In this document: positions 1-25,501 of the stretch, piece after piece
Layout: each line of letters starts with the position of its first letter
Position numbering within the stretch: the stretch's first letter is position 1
Assembly: GCA_964020155.1 (NCBI GenBank)
Contig: OZ026562.1
Coordinates: 1,750,001-1,795,000, forward strand
DNA: 45,000 nucleotides
Origin: Chondrilla cf. caribensis
Lineage: Eukaryota; Porifera; Demospongiae; Chondrillida; Chondrillidae
Direction of reading: 5' to 3'
Notes under the pieces: generated by a model
What the model was told of the DNA's origin: nothing
The model's input: only the letters and a program-made list of their open reading frames with translations
Databases searched by the model: none
Translations under genes and position numbers: made by a program

Positions 1-184
1 TTTGAAAATTTCAGCCGATTCCCAGCCCTACTAGAAAGTGAGCTAGGATCACATCTAGTCTGGCGTGGCTAGACCCATTCCTCTGGAATATACAGGGTCT
101 GGGAAAACTAGGCGGAGTCAAATTTCGCATAATTAAACTTTGCATATTATTATGTCCGTGCATGATTTATAACCTAATTTATTG
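1..184. other. Sequence left of the satellite array
   Basis: No gene is seen here. The stretch is not obviously related to the 187-bp units that follow. A short inverted pair, ctagtctgg and gtggctaga with cgt between, lies near 55-75. It may be the edge of another interspersed repeat. Confidence 0.4.
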
Positions 185-1235
185 GAGATGGTGCTATGAG
201 CCCTAATTCTGGTCATAGCACCACACTCAATGTATGGGGGAGAATAGGGTGAAAATGCTTAGAATCATCTTGCATAGCATGGATCATTTGCCCCACTTGT
301 CTTCTCAACATCAGGAAGAATGGGACCTACATCAGAAATAGTGTACAAGAGGATTGTGTCACTAATAGCGAACAAAAAGCAGAAGCACTTTTTTAATGAA
401 TGGGAAGGTATAGGATCAAATAATGCTAAGCACCTTCTTACATAGTTCATGGGAGAGGGTGTGTGTCAACATGATACTTTAGGGGAACCTAGTTGTGGAC
501 GTGTACTGACTTATGAAACAATTCCCATCTCCATAGGTGGTGTCTAACCCTAACTACATCTGGAGGTGTTTAATATTTTTTTTCATGTATGGAAAGGTAT
601 AGGAGAAAAATGCTAAGCATCTTCTTGCGTAGCTCATGGGAGAAGGGGCGTGTCACCATGATATTTCAAGGAGACCTAGCTGTGGATGTATACTAACTTA
701 TAAAAAAATCCCTTTTTCTCTAGGTGTTCCCTATCCCTATCTACATCCGAAGGTGCTTAATCTAATTTTAATGTATGGGAAGATATAGGATCAAATAATG
801 CTTAGGACCTTCTTGCGTAGCTCATGGGGGAGGAGGCATGTGAACATGATACTTCAGGATGACCTAGCTGTGGACATGTACTAACTTATGGCTTAATTAC
901 TATCAGCGTAGGTGGTCCCTAATCCTAACTACATCCGAAGGTGTTTGCTATTTATCAATGTATGTAAAGATATAGGAGAAATAACACTAAGCACCTTCTT
1001 GCATAGCTCATGAGAGAGGGTGTGTGTCAACATGATATTTTGGGAGGGCCTAGCTGAAGATGTATATTAACTTATGACACAATTTCCATCTTTGTAGGTG
1101 ATCTGTACCCCTAACTACATATGGAGGTGCTTAATGCTTTTTTAATGTATGGGAAGGCATAGGAGAAATAGGTTGTCCCTAACTCTAACTACATCCGGAG
1201 GTGCTTAATATTTTTCAATGTATGAGAAGGTATAC
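185..1235 (-). repeat. Left satellite block, inverted relative to the core
   Basis: About five and a half units run in the opposite orientation to the core: the text reads ctaactacatccggaggtgc instead of gcacctccggatgtagttag. These units are visibly more diverged from each other than the core units, with several small deletions. They end at a perfect 20-bp palindrome at 1226-1245. Confidence 0.85.
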
Positions 1236-1245
1236 GTATACCTTC
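1226..1245. repeat. Perfect 20-bp palindrome at satellite inversion point
   Basis: GAAGGTATAC followed directly by its reverse complement GTATACCTTC. It sits exactly where unit orientation switches, so imperfect symmetry extends outward on both sides (about 1175-1297) through whole unit sequence. Confidence 0.9.
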
Positions 1246-4200
1246 CCATACTTTAAAAAAGTATTAAGCACCTCCGGATGTAGTTAGGGTTAGGGACCAC
1301 CTACAGAGATGAAATATTGTTTCACAAGTTAGTATAGGTCCACAGCTAGGTCTCCATAAAATATCATCTTGACACGCCCCCTCTCCCATGAGCTACACAA
1401 AAAGTGCTTAGAGTTTTTTGATCCTATACCTTCCCATACATTGAAAAATATTAAGCACCTCCGGATGTAGTTAGGGTTAGAGACCATCTATGGAGACGAA
1501 ACCTGTTTCAGAAGTTAGTATAGGTCCACAGCTAGGGTCTCCATAAAATATTATGTTGACACGCTCCCTCTCCCATGAGCTACACGAAAAGGTGCTTAGA
1601 GTTTTTTGATCCTATACCTTCCCATACATTGAAAAATATCAAGCACCTCTGGATGTAGTTGGGGTTAGGGACCACCTACGGAGACGAAACCTGTTTCAGA
1701 AGTTAGTATTGGTCCACAGCTAGGTCTCCATATATTATCATGTTGACACGCCCCCTCTCCCTTGAGCTACACAAAAAGGTGCTTAGCATTTTTTGATCCT
1801 ATGTATATCTTCCCATACATTGAAAAATATTAAGCACCTCCGGATGTAGTTGGGATTAGAGACCATCTACGGAGAGGAAACTTGTTTCACAAGTTAGTAT
1901 AGGTCCACAGCTAGGTCTCCATAAAATATCATCTTGACACGCCCCCTCTCCCATGAGCTACACAAAAAGGTGCTTAGAGTTTTTTGATCCTATACCTTCC
2001 CATACATTGAAAAATATTAAGCACCTCTGGATGTAGTTGGGGTTAGGGACCACCTACAGAGACGAAACCTGTTTCAGAAGTTAGTATTGGTCCATAGCTA
2101 GGTCTCCATAAAATATCATGTTGACACGCCCCCTCTCCCATGAGCTACACAAAAAGGTGCTTAGCGTTTTTTGATCCTATATCTTCCCATACATTGAAAA
2201 ATATTAAGCACCTCCACATGTAGTTGGGGTTAGGGACCACCTACAGAGACGAAAATTGTTTCACGAGTTAGTATAGGTCCACAGCTAGGTCTCCATAAAA
2301 TATCATGTGGACACGCCCCCTCTCCCTTGAGCTACACAAAAAGGTGCTTAGCGTTTTTTGATCCCATATCTTCCCATACATTGAAAAATATTAAGCACCT
2401 CCGGATGTAGTTGGGATTAGAGACCATCTACAGAGATGAAACTTGTTTCAGAGGTTAGTATAGGTCCACAGTTAGGTCTCCATAAAATATCATCTTGACA
2501 CGCTCTTTCTCCCATGAGCTACACAAAAAGGTGCTAAGCATTATTTCATCCTATACCTTTCCATACATTGAAAAATATCAAGCACCTCCACATGTAGTTG
2601 GGGTTAGGTACCACCTACGGAGACGAAACCTGTTTCAGAAGTTAGTATTGGTCCATAGGTAGGTCTCCATAAAATATCATGTGGACACGCCCCCTCTCTC
2701 CTGAGCTACGCAAAAAGGTGCTTAGCATTATTTGATCCTATATCTTCTCATACATTAAAAAATATTAAGCACCTCTGGATGTAGTTAGAGTTAGGGACCA
2801 CCTACGGAGACAAAACCTGTTTCAGAAGTTGGTATTGGTCCATAGCTAGGTCTCCATAAAATATCATGTTGACACGCCCCCTCTCCCATGAGCTACGCAA
2901 AAAGGTGCTTAGCATTATTTGATCCTATATCTTCCCATACATTGAAAAATATTAAGCACCTCCGGATGTAGTTGGGGTTAGGGACCACCTATGGAGACGA
3001 AACCTGTTTCAGACGTTAGTATTGGTCCACAGCTAGGTCTCCATATATTATCATGTTGACACGCCCCCTCTCCCTTGAGCTACACAAAAAGGTGCTTAGC
3101 GTTTTTTGATCCTATACCTTCCCATACATTGAAAAATATTAAGCACCTCTGGATGTAGTTGGGGTTAGGGACCACCTACAGAGACGAAACCTGTTTCAGA
3201 AGTTAGTATAGGTCCACAGCTAGGTCTCCATAAAATATTATGTTGACACGCCCCCTCTCCCATGAGCTACACAAAAAGGTGCTTAGCGTTTTTTGATCCT
3301 ATACCTTCCTATACATTAAAAAGTATGAAGCACCTCCGGATGTAGTTAGAGTTAGGGACCACCTACGGAGACAAAACCTGTTTCAGAAGTTGGTATTGGT
3401 CCACAGCTAGGTCTCCATAAAATATCATGTGGACACGCCCCCTCTCTCCTGAGCTATGCAAAAAGGTGCTTAGCATTATTTGATCCTATATCTTCCCATA
3501 CATTGAAAAATATTAAGCACCTCCGGATGTAGTTGGGGTTAGGGACCACCTACAGGGACGAAACCTGTTTCAGAAGTTAGTATAGGTCCACAGCTAGGTC
3601 TCCATAAAATATTATGTTGACACGCCCCCTCTCCCATGAGCTACACAAAAAGGTGCTTAGCGTTTTTTGATCCTATATCTTCCCATACATTAAAAATATT
3701 AAGCACCTCCACATGTAGTTGGGGTTAGGGACCACCTACGGAGACGAAACCTGTTTCAGAAGTTAGTATTGGTCCACAGCTAGGTCTCCATAAAATATCA
3801 TGTTGACACGCCCCCTCTCTCCTGAGCTACACAAAAAGGTGCTTAGCATTATTTGATCCTACGTATATCTTCTCATACATTAAAAAAGTATGAAGCACCT
3901 CCGGATGTAGTTAGAGTTAGGGACCACCTACGGAGACGAAACCTGTTTCAGAAGTTGGTATTGGTCCATAGCTAGGTCTCCATAAAATATCATGTTGACA
4001 CGCCCCCTCTCTCCTGAGCTATGCAAAAAGGTGCTTAGCGTTTTTTGATCCCATATCTTCCCACACATTGAAAAATATTAAGCACCTCCGGATGTAGTTG
4101 GGGTTAGGGACCATCTACAGAGACGAAAATTGTTTCAGAAGTTAGTAGGTCCACAGTTAGGTCTCCATAAAATATCATCTGGACACGCTCTTTCTCCCAT

Positions 4201-7200
4201 GAGCTACACAAAAGGTGCTAAGCATTATTTCATCCTATACCTTTCCATACATTGAAAAATATCAAGCACCTCCACATGTAGTTGGGGTTAGGGACCACCT
4301 ACGGAGACGAAACCTGTTTCAGAAGATGTTAGTATAGGTCCATAGCTAGGTCTCCATAAAATATCATGTTGACACGCCCCCTCTCCCATGAGCTACACAA
4401 AAAGGTGCTTAGAGTTTTTTGATCCTATACCTTCCCATACATTAAAAAATATTAAGCACCTCCGGATGTAGTTGGGATTAGAGACCATCTACGGAGAGGA
4501 AACTTGTTTCACAAGTTAGTATAGGTCCACAGCTAGGTCTCCATATATTATCATGTTGACACGCCCCCTCTCCCATGAGCTACACAAAAAGGTGCTTAGC
4601 GTTTTTTGATCCTATATCTTCCCATAAATTAAAAAATATTAAGCACCTCCGGATGTAGTTGGGATTAGAGACCATCTACAGAGATGAAACTTGTTTCAGA
4701 AGTTAGTATAGGTCCACAGTTAGGTCTCCATAAAATATCATCTTGACACGCTCTTTCTCCCATGAGCTACACAAAAGGTGCTAAGCATTATTTCATCCTA
4801 TACCTTTCCATACATTGAAAAATATCAAGCACCTCCACATGTAGTTGGGGTTAGGTACCACCTACGGAGACGAAACCTGTTTCAGAAGTTAGTATTGGTC
4901 CATAGGTAGGTCTCCATAAAATATCATGTGGACACGCCCCCTCTCTCCTGAGCTACACAAAAAGGTGCTTAGCATATCTTCTCATACATTAAAAAAGTAT
5001 TAAGCACCTCTGGATGTAGTTAGAATTAGGGACCACCTACGGAGACGAAACCTGTTTCAGAAGTTAGTATAGGTCCACAGCTAGGTCTCCATAAAATACC
5101 ATGTGGACATGCCCCCTCTCCCATGAGCTACGCAAAAAGGTGCTTAGCGTTTTTTGATCCCATATCTTCCCATACATTGAAAAATATTAAGCACCTCCGG
5201 ATGTAGTTGGGGTTAGAGACCATCTACGGAGATGAAACTTGTTTCAGAAGTTAGTATAGGTCCACAGCTAGGTCTCCATAAAATATCATCTTGACACGCA
5301 CTTTCTCCCATGAGCTACACAAAAAGGTGCTTAGCGTTTTTTGATCCTATACCTTCCCATACATTGAAAAATATTAAGCACCTCCGGATGTAGTTGGGGT
5401 TAGAGACCATCTATGGAGACGAAACCTGTTTCAGAGTTAGTATTGGTCCATAGCTAGGTCTCCATGAAATATCATGTGGACACGCCCCCTCTCTCCTGAG
5501 CTACGCAAAAAGGTGCTTAGCATTATTTGATCCTATATCTTCCCATATGTACATTAAAAAAGTATTAAGCACCTCCGGATGTAGTTAGAGTTAGGGACCA
5601 CCCACAGAGATGAAACCTGTTTCAGAAGTTAGTATTGGTCAATAGCTAGGTCTCCATAAAATATCATGTTGACACGCCCCCTCTCTCCTGAGCTACGCAA
5701 AAAGGTGCTTAGCATTATTTGATCCTATATCTTCCCATATGTACATTAAAAAAGTATTAAGCACCTCCGGATGTAGTTAGAGTTAGGGACCACCCACAGA
5801 GATGAAACCTGTTTCAGAAGTTAGTATTGGTCAATAGCTAGGTCTCCATAAAATATCATGTTGACACGCCCCCTCTCTCCTGAGCTATGCAAAAAGGTGC
5901 TTAGCATTATTTGATCCTATATCTTCCCATACATTGAAAAATATTAAGCACCTCCGGATGTAGTTGGGGTTAGGGACCACCTACAGAGACGAAAATTGCT
6001 TCACGAGTTAGTATTGGTCCATAGCTAGGTCTCCATAAAATATCATGTGGACACGCCCCCTCTCCCATGAGCTACACAAAAAGGTGCTTAGCGTTTTTTG
6101 ATCCCATATCTTCCCATACATTGAAAAATATCAAGCACCTCCACATGTAGTTGGGGTTAGAGACCATCTACGGAGACGAAACCTGTTTCAGAAGTTAGTA
6201 TTGGTCCACAGCTAGGTCTCCATAAAATATCATGTTGACACGCCCCCTCTCTCCTGAGCTACGCAAAAAGGTGCTTAGCATTATTTGATCCTATATCTTC
6301 CCATACATTAAAAAAATATTAAGCACCTCCGGATGTAGTTGGGGTTAGGGACCACCTACAGAGACGAAAATTGTTTCACGAGTTAGTATAGGTCCACAGC
6401 TAGGTCTCCATAAAATATCATGTTGACGCGCTCATCTCCCATGAGCTACACAAAAAGGTGCTTAGCGTTTTTTGATCCTATACCTTCTCATACATTGAAA
6501 AATATTAAGCACCTCCGGATGTAGTTGGGGTTAGAGACCATCTACAGAGACAAAGCCTGTTTCACAAGTTAGTATAGGCCCACAGCTAGGTCTCCATAAA
6601 ATATCATGTTGACACGCCCCCTCTCCCATGAGCTACACAAAAAGGTGCTTAGCATTTTTTGATCCTATACCTTCCCATACATTAAAAAATATTGAGCACC
6701 TCCGGATGTAGTTGGGGTTAGAGACCATCTACGGAGACGAAGCCTGTTTAAGAAGTTAGTATACGTCCACAGCTAGGTCTCCATAAAATATCATGTTGAC
6801 ACGCCCCCTCTCTCCTGAGCTATGCAAAAAGGTGCTTAGCATTATTTGATCCTATATCTTCCCATACATTGAAAAATATTAAGCACCTCCGGATGTAGTT
6901 GGGGTTAGGGACCACCTACAGAGACGAAAATTGCTTCATGAGTTAGTATTGGTCCATAGCTAGGTCTCCATAAAATATCATGTGGACACGCCCCCTCTCC
7001 CATGAGCTACACAAAAAGGTGCTTAGCGTTTTTTGATCCCATATCTTCCCATACATTGAAAAATATCAAGCACCTCCACATGTAGTTGGGGTTAGAGACC
7101 ATCTACGGAGACGAAACCTGTTTCACAAGTTAGTATTGGTCCACAGCTAGGTCTCCATAAAATATCATGTTGACACGCCCCCTCTCTCCTGAGCTATGCA

Positions 7201-8930
7201 AAAAGGTGCTTAGCATTATTTGATCCTATATCTTCCCATACATTAAAAAAATATTAAGCACCTCCGGATGTAGTTGGGGTTAGGGACCACCTACAGAGAC
7301 GAAAATTGCTTCACGAGTTAGTATTGGTCCATAGCTAGGTCTCCATAAAATATCATGTGGACACGCCCCCTCTCCCATGAGCTACACAAAAAGGTGCTTA
7401 GCGTTTTTTGATCCCATATCTTCCCATACATTGAAAAATATCAAGCACCTCCACATGTAGTTGGGGTTAGAGACCATCTACGGAGACGAAACCTGTTTCA
7501 CAAGTTAGTATTGGTCCACAGCTAGGTCTCCATAAAATATCATGTTGACACGCCCCCTCTCTCCTGAGCTACGCAAAAAGGTGCTTAGCATTATTTGATC
7601 CTATATCTTCCCATACATTAAAAAAATATTAAGCACCTCCGGATGTAGTTGGGGTTAGGGACCACCTACAGAGACGAAAATTGTTTCACGAGTTAGTATA
7701 GGTCCACAGCTAGGTCTCCATAAAATATCATGTTGACGCGCTCATCTCCCATGAGCTACACAAAAAGGTGCTTAGCGTTTCTTGATCCCATACCTTCCCA
7801 TACATTGAAAAATATTAAGCACCTCCGGATGTAGTTGGGGTTAGAGACCATCTACAGAGACAAAACCTGTTTCACAAGTTAGTATAGGCCCACAGCTAGG
7901 TCTCCATAAAATATCATGTTGACACGCCCCCTCTCCCATGAGCTACACAAAAAGGTGCTTAGCATTTTTTGATCCTATACCTTCCCATACATTAAAAAAT
8001 ATTGAGCACCTCCGGATGTAGTTGGGGTTAGAGAGCATCTACAGAGACAAAACCTGTTTCACAAGTTAGTATAGGCCCATAGCTAGGTCTCCATAAAATA
8101 TCATGTGGACACGCCCCCTCTCTCCTGAGCTATGCAAAAAGGTGCTTAGCATTATTTGATCCTATATCTTCCCATACATTGAAAAATATTAAGCACCTCC
8201 GGATGTAGTTGGGGTTAGGGACCACCTATGGAGACGAAACCTGTTTCAGAAGTTGGTATTGGTCCATAGCTAGGTCTCCATAAAATATCATCTTGACACA
8301 TTCCCTCTCCCATGAGCTACACAAAAAGGTGCTTAGCGTTTTTGATCCTATACCTTCCCATACATTGAAAAATATTGAGCACCTCCGGATGTAGTTGGGG
8401 TTAGAGACCATCTACGGAGACGAAGCCTGTTTCAGAAGTTAGTATACGTCCACAGCTAGGTCTCCATAAAATATCATCTTGACACGCCCCCTCTCCCATG
8501 AGCTACGCAAAAAGGTGCTTAGCGTTTTTTGATCCTATATCTTCCCATACTTTAAAAAAGTATTAAGCACCTCCGGATGTAGTTGGGGTTAGAGACCATC
8601 TATGGAGACGAAACCTGTTTCAGAAGTTAGTATAGGTCCACAGCTAGGTCTCCATAAAATATCATGTGGACACATTCCCTCTCCCATGAGCTACACAAAA
8701 AGGTGCTTAGCGTTTTTGATCCTATACCTTCCCATACATTGAAAAATATTAAGCACCTCTGGATGTAGTTGGGGTTAGAGACCATCTATGGAGACGAAAC
8801 CTGTTTCAGAAGTTAGTATACTTCCACAGCTAGGTCTCCATAAAGTATCATGTTGACATGTCCCCTTTCCCATGAGCTACACAAAAAGGTGCTTAGAGTT
8901 TTTTGATCCTATACCTTCCCATACATAGGA
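1236..8930 (+). repeat. Core satellite block, about 41 head-to-tail units
   Basis: Units repeat every ~187 bp in one orientation. Higher-order structure is present: the rare variant tgttgacgcgctcatctccc occurs at 6421 and again at 7731, a spacing of 1310 bp or seven units, and the intervening variants follow in nearly the same order. A two-unit duplication is seen around 6930/7310 and a single-unit duplication around 5520/5710. Confidence 0.9.
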
Positions 8931-9430
8931 TCAAATAATGGTACATAAGCACCTTCTTGCATAGCTAATGGGAGAAAGGGTGCGTCAACATGATATTTTA
9001 AGGAAACCTAGCTGTGGATGTGTACTAACTTATTAAAGAATTCCGATTTTTGTAGATGGTCCCTAACCCTAACCACATCTGGAGGTGCTTAATATTCTTA
9101 ATGTATGGGAAGGTATAGGAGAAATAATGCTAAGCACCTTCTTGCGTAGCTCATCAGAGAGAAGGGGCGTGTTAGCATGATGTTTTAAGGCGACCTAGCT
9201 GTGGACGAATGATAACTTATGAAATAATTCTCATCTCTGTAGGTGTTCCCTAACCTTAACTACATCTGGAGGTACTAATTATAAATATGTTTTTAATGTA
9301 CGTATAGGAGAGAAAACATAAAGCACCTTGCATAGCTCATGGGGTAGAGGGCGTGTCAACCTGAAGTTTTAGACAGATCTATCTTGGGACGTGAACTAAC
9401 TTCTCGAGTAATTTCCATTTTCATAGCTAA
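8931..9430 (-). repeat. Right satellite block, inverted relative to the core
   Basis: At about 8930 the orientation flips again: ttgatcctatac..cccatacat is followed by aggatcaaataatggtac and the reverse-complement unit. About 2.7 diverged units follow and fade out near 9430. The array is therefore flanked on both sides by old units pointing the opposite way. Confidence 0.8.
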
Positions 9431-9636
9431 GAATGCATATATCATTAAACTGTGAACTCAATCAAGCTTCTCGTACAAACTAAACACACTACCTGCTATA
9501 ATGAAAAACCTTATAAATTTCAAATAATTATAGTTCAAACCCACTATCACACAGTATGCACACGCTATACACAAATTCAAATCCTCTGGTTTCTAAGTAA
9601 CTATGTGGTTTATGTACACATCATCTCATGTACATC
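9431..9636. other. 3' flank of the kelch gene
   Basis: This A/T-rich sequence between the satellite and the last kelch exon should hold the 3' untranslated region. I do not see a clear AATAAA on the minus strand here, so the cleavage site is not placed. Confidence 0.4.
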
Positions 9637-22643
<13,007 letters not shown>

Positions 22644-22697
22644 CTTGTGTCCCGATACGCCCACGTATCACGTGATGCATCTAACAGCCGAAGAAAA
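22644..22697. promoter_or_regulatory. Bidirectional promoter of the kelch gene and NDUFA7
   Basis: Only 54 bp separate the two start codons, which point away from each other. The interval contains a CACGTG E-box inside the palindrome atcacgtgat (about 22667-22676). The minus-strand start codon lies within AAGATGGCGGC, a consensus YY1 site, which often overlaps translation starts in genes for mitochondrial and housekeeping proteins. No TATA box is seen. Transcripts from both genes must start within or beyond each other's first exon, or have very short leaders. Confidence 0.75.
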
Positions 22698-23220
22698 ATG
22701 GCGAAGAGGCCAGGGTTTGTCATCTCTTGGCTCAGAAATGCTCTTGCTGGAGTGAGTACATTACACTAGCTGTTTGTCTTAAATGTACAATTTTAATATT
22801 CATTTGCCTTGATTTAGAGAAATATAGAACAAGCTGCTTGGTTAAGGTCACCGAACAGTTTGAGCCCGAGGTTAGTGAAATATGACTTGTGTGTACCTTG
22901 CATGCGATTTCTTAAGGTACTCTAGTCATTTTCGATTGTAGGTGACCTTCAATGGTCGATATAACATATCATATTGTCTTCATGTACGTATGTCTAACTC
23001 ATATGCGTGGTTTTTGCTTCCTTTAGAACTCAACCACCTCCCAATCTTCCTGGAGGTGTAGCTCACAAGCTTAATTCTAATTATTACTACACTAGAGACC
23101 TGAGGAGAGCAGTTCCACGTCCTACTGTTATTACTACACATAAAGCTCTCTTGCCAAACAAAGATGTAGTTTCAAGGTTAGTCAGGCTTGTGTGTGTGTG
23201 TGTGTTTGTGTTTGTGTGTA

Positions 23221-23262
<42 letters not shown>

Positions 23263-23291
23263 TATGTGTTTGTGTTTGTGTTTGTGTGTAT

Positions 23292-23346
<55 letters not shown>

Positions 23347-23487
23347 ACACATGTATTTGCTTGGAACGTGTGTTACGCATTTTTGGACCTTTGGGATCTT
23401 CATAGTGATGAGGTTGCCTTTCCCCAAATGGACACACCACCAATACCAGGAAAAGGACACACATGGACACCACTTCAACATAACTAA
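22698..23487 (+). CDS. NDUFA7: NADH dehydrogenase 1 alpha subcomplex subunit 7
   Basis: Accessory subunit of mitochondrial complex I (NADH:ubiquinone oxidoreductase), facing the matrix near the peripheral arm. Exons 22698-22751, 22818-22870, 23027-23176 and 23406-23487 give 339 nt, or 112 residues; the animal protein is usually about 113. Recognition rests on the family's central block, RTQPPPNLPGG, then HKLNSNYYYTRD with RR, then a serine/lysine linker and the C-terminal PPIPGKGHTW; human NDUFA7 has the matching RTQPPP, HKLSNNYYCTRD and PPI blocks. All introns are GT-AG; phases are 0, 2 and 2. The N-terminus is basic, as usual for this subunit. Intron 3 carries a (GT)n tract. No frame damage is seen. 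Confidence 0.95.
23190..23342. repeat. (GT)n microsatellite in NDUFA7 intron 3
   Basis: It begins about 14 bp after the exon 3 donor and runs for 150 bp with TTTGTG interruptions. (GT)n lies on the coding strand, as in the kelch introns. Confidence 0.95.
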
Positions 23488-24240
23488 TTTCTGTTCTGGT
23501 ATGACAGAACACTATGTACTATTTGTGCTCTTTTACCTTATCGTTTATTGTACTCTTCATTGTGGTGTATACTTATATACGTTCATACATAGTTCGATCG
23601 GGTGTTATTTGTATGAGTACATACGTACATAGTTTATACAATTCTTTTATGAAGATTCTGTCTCCAAATTATTGTGGATCTTTTGGGCTGCTATTAGTGT
23701 GCATTGTCTGTACGTTTCAGTATTTCAACTATGTGTTTCATAGTGCCTCCCCTGTCAGATTTCAACTTCTATGGCCTACACCACCTGCCAGGACAAATAT
23801 TAGTATTTCGACTATGTGATTCTTTATATTTCGTCAGATTCCAACTCCCTGACCCACAGTACCTGTCATGACAAATACTTAGTAGTATTTCAGCTATGTG
23901 CTCCATAGTACCTCAATAGATTTCATCATGGCCCTCACCACCTGCTTATTGTTAGTGGTATTTGTGGTACATACGTACGGAAATGCCATGTTGATGTTCG
24001 CTCCGACCCCCACATGTAAGACATGACCTTTCTCCCTTACCTTTAAGGTGTGTAGTTATGCGTTAAGACTCTCTACAATGAGCTTTGCTTGGTACTGTTT
24101 CATATTCACTGCACAAGGATATGATGGCATGGTCGGAAATTGGAAGGAGATGATTGGGAAATGTTGTCACATGGATAACAGCAGATCAAACCATGTATAC
24201 TCACTATTTGGTGTGGCTTGTTTTATTCTGCTCAGTTATT
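23488..24240. other. NDUFA7 3' flank
   Basis: Pyrimidine-rich sequence with two diverged direct repeats (tttcaactatgtg.. at about 23720, 23805 and 23890, each followed by a variant of cctgccaggacaaatattag). No clear AATAAA is seen close to the stop. No second gene is supported. Confidence 0.45.
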
Positions 24241-24267
24241 TACAGTGAAACCTCTCATGTCACAACA

Positions 24268-24336
24268 ACATACAACAACTACAATAACAACATATGTACC
24301 TACAGTACATATGTTGTTATTGTAGTTGTTGTATGT
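24268..24336. repeat. Perfect 31-bp hairpin
   Basis: The left arm (24268-24298) and right arm (24306-24336) are exact reverse complements with a 7-base loop, cctacag. It lies just after a partial miniature-element end (tacagtgaaacctctcatgt at 24241) and just before element D. A related single arm occurs at 17090-17125 in kelch intron 4. Confidence 0.9.
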
Positions 24337-24354
24337 ACCTACAGTAATCATATA

Positions 24355-24535
24355 TACAGTGAAACCTCTCTAATCCGACACTCAATGGGACCTGAGAATA
24401 ATGTTGGATTAGGAGGTTGTTGGATTATGGAGTGCCTCTTACCATACTTATGTATGGTGACTGTACCTCATATAATGGTCGGATTAGAGAGAATGTTGGA
24501 TTATAGAGGTGTCGGATTAGCAAGGTTTCACTGTA
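24355..24535. mobile_element. Miniature inverted-repeat element D
   Basis: It begins TACAGTGAAACCTCTCTAAT and ends AGCAAGGTTTCACTGTA. Nearly the exact reverse complement of element C (17679-17859), with only a few substitutions, so both are recent copies of one source. Confidence 0.85.
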
Positions 24536-25027
24536 TTGAATCATTCTCGAAGGGAATGGGCTTACCATTATCTATTGATATGAACCTCATTTGGCAGACA
24601 ACAGAACACACCACTTATGTATGGTATTTTAACTTTGCATATATGCGTGATGTAGGATTCACTTGGTAATCGTCTCGTCCTGTGTAAGATATAATCTAAT
24701 GAAATTAATGTGATTGTGACAGGATAAAGTAATTATTGTACAGTATTTCTTAGTCTTCATAAATATATTACATCAGATCATAACCTCCCTCTCCAAGAAA
24801 TGGTCCATACGACATGATGAGCTGTTTAAGGTATCCCATTTTACTATAGTTATATACTAGTTGATACGTAAAGTCACATCTTGTTTAACTGGTATTCATT
24901 AATCTGATAACCTCGTTACCCAACTCTCCCCTGTGTGGTTTACCTTCACTGAGTGGGCGAGTAGATGGTTTGTACTGTGGATGTGTTTGTACAGCAGGTA
25001 GGTGGTTGTGTGGACTGTGTACATGTG
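24536..25027. other. Intergenic with weak exon-like stretches
   Basis: Two short stretches have an acceptor, an open frame and a donor: about 24600-24666 (frame ends RDVGFTW) and about 24777-24831 (frame reads IITSLSKKWSIRHDELFK). Their phases do not join to each other and I recognise neither, so I do not call a gene. Confidence 0.25.
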
Positions 25028-25189
25028 TACAGTGGAACCTCTCTATTAAAGGACACTTAGGGACCTTAATTTTAGTCCTTATTACAGAGGTTTCCTCAAT
25101 TCAGAGTTCATTTAATACACTACAGTGCTACATTGGGAACAGAATGGTGTCCTTATTACTGAGGTTTGGAATAGAGAGGTCCCACTGTA
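25028..25189. mobile_element. Miniature inverted-repeat element E
   Basis: It begins TACAGTGGAACCTCTCTATT and ends TAGAGAGGTCCCACTGTA. The interior (aaaggacacttagggacc, ccttattacagaggtttcc) closely matches element A. Confidence 0.85.
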
Positions 25190-25363
25190 TATGTACTGGG
25201 TTTGATGGTGTGTGTGTCCAGACTTACTAATACTATTATGAATAGCGGTAAATGTTACCACATCTTTATGAAAATTTCAAGCTGAGTATGTACGTTCGCA
25301 TGTGATAATTGGACAGGGTTAACTTGTTTTCACGGTAATATCATGTACAGTAGTAATCCCATG

Positions 25364-25368
<5 letters not shown>

Positions 25369-25421
<53 letters not shown>

Positions 25422-25444
25422 ACACACACGCACACACACACACA

Positions 25445-25499
<55 letters not shown>
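25369..25499. repeat. (CA)n microsatellite
   Basis: About 130 bp of (CA)n with CCACAC, CGCA and CAGA interruptions. Intergenic. Confidence 0.95.

Positions 25500-25501
<2 letters not shown>

Larger units (their letters stand above)
185..9430. repeat. Satellite array of ~187-bp units
   Basis: About 49 tandem units of roughly 187 bp fill this interval. The core unit contains the recurring words aagcacctccggatgtag, ggtccacagctaggtctcc, gacacgccccctctccc and aaaaaggtgcttagcg, then an A/T-rich stretch with cccatacattgaaaaatatt. Units differ from each other by a few percent to about 15 percent. No coding sequence is credible: open frames are short and arise by chance within units. The orientation is not uniform; see the three blocks listed separately. 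Centromeric, pericentromeric or simply intergenic satellite are all possible. Confidence 0.95.

Noticed and set aside
8226..8411. Open frame inside the satellite
   Set aside because: It spans one unit, is broken in the neighbouring units and has no splice or start context.
1236..8930. CRISPR-like array
   Set aside because: Whole 187-bp units repeat without unique spacers, and the window is eukaryotic.
24154..24669. 171-residue frame
   Set aside because: It runs through the hairpin and miniature element D and has no coding character.
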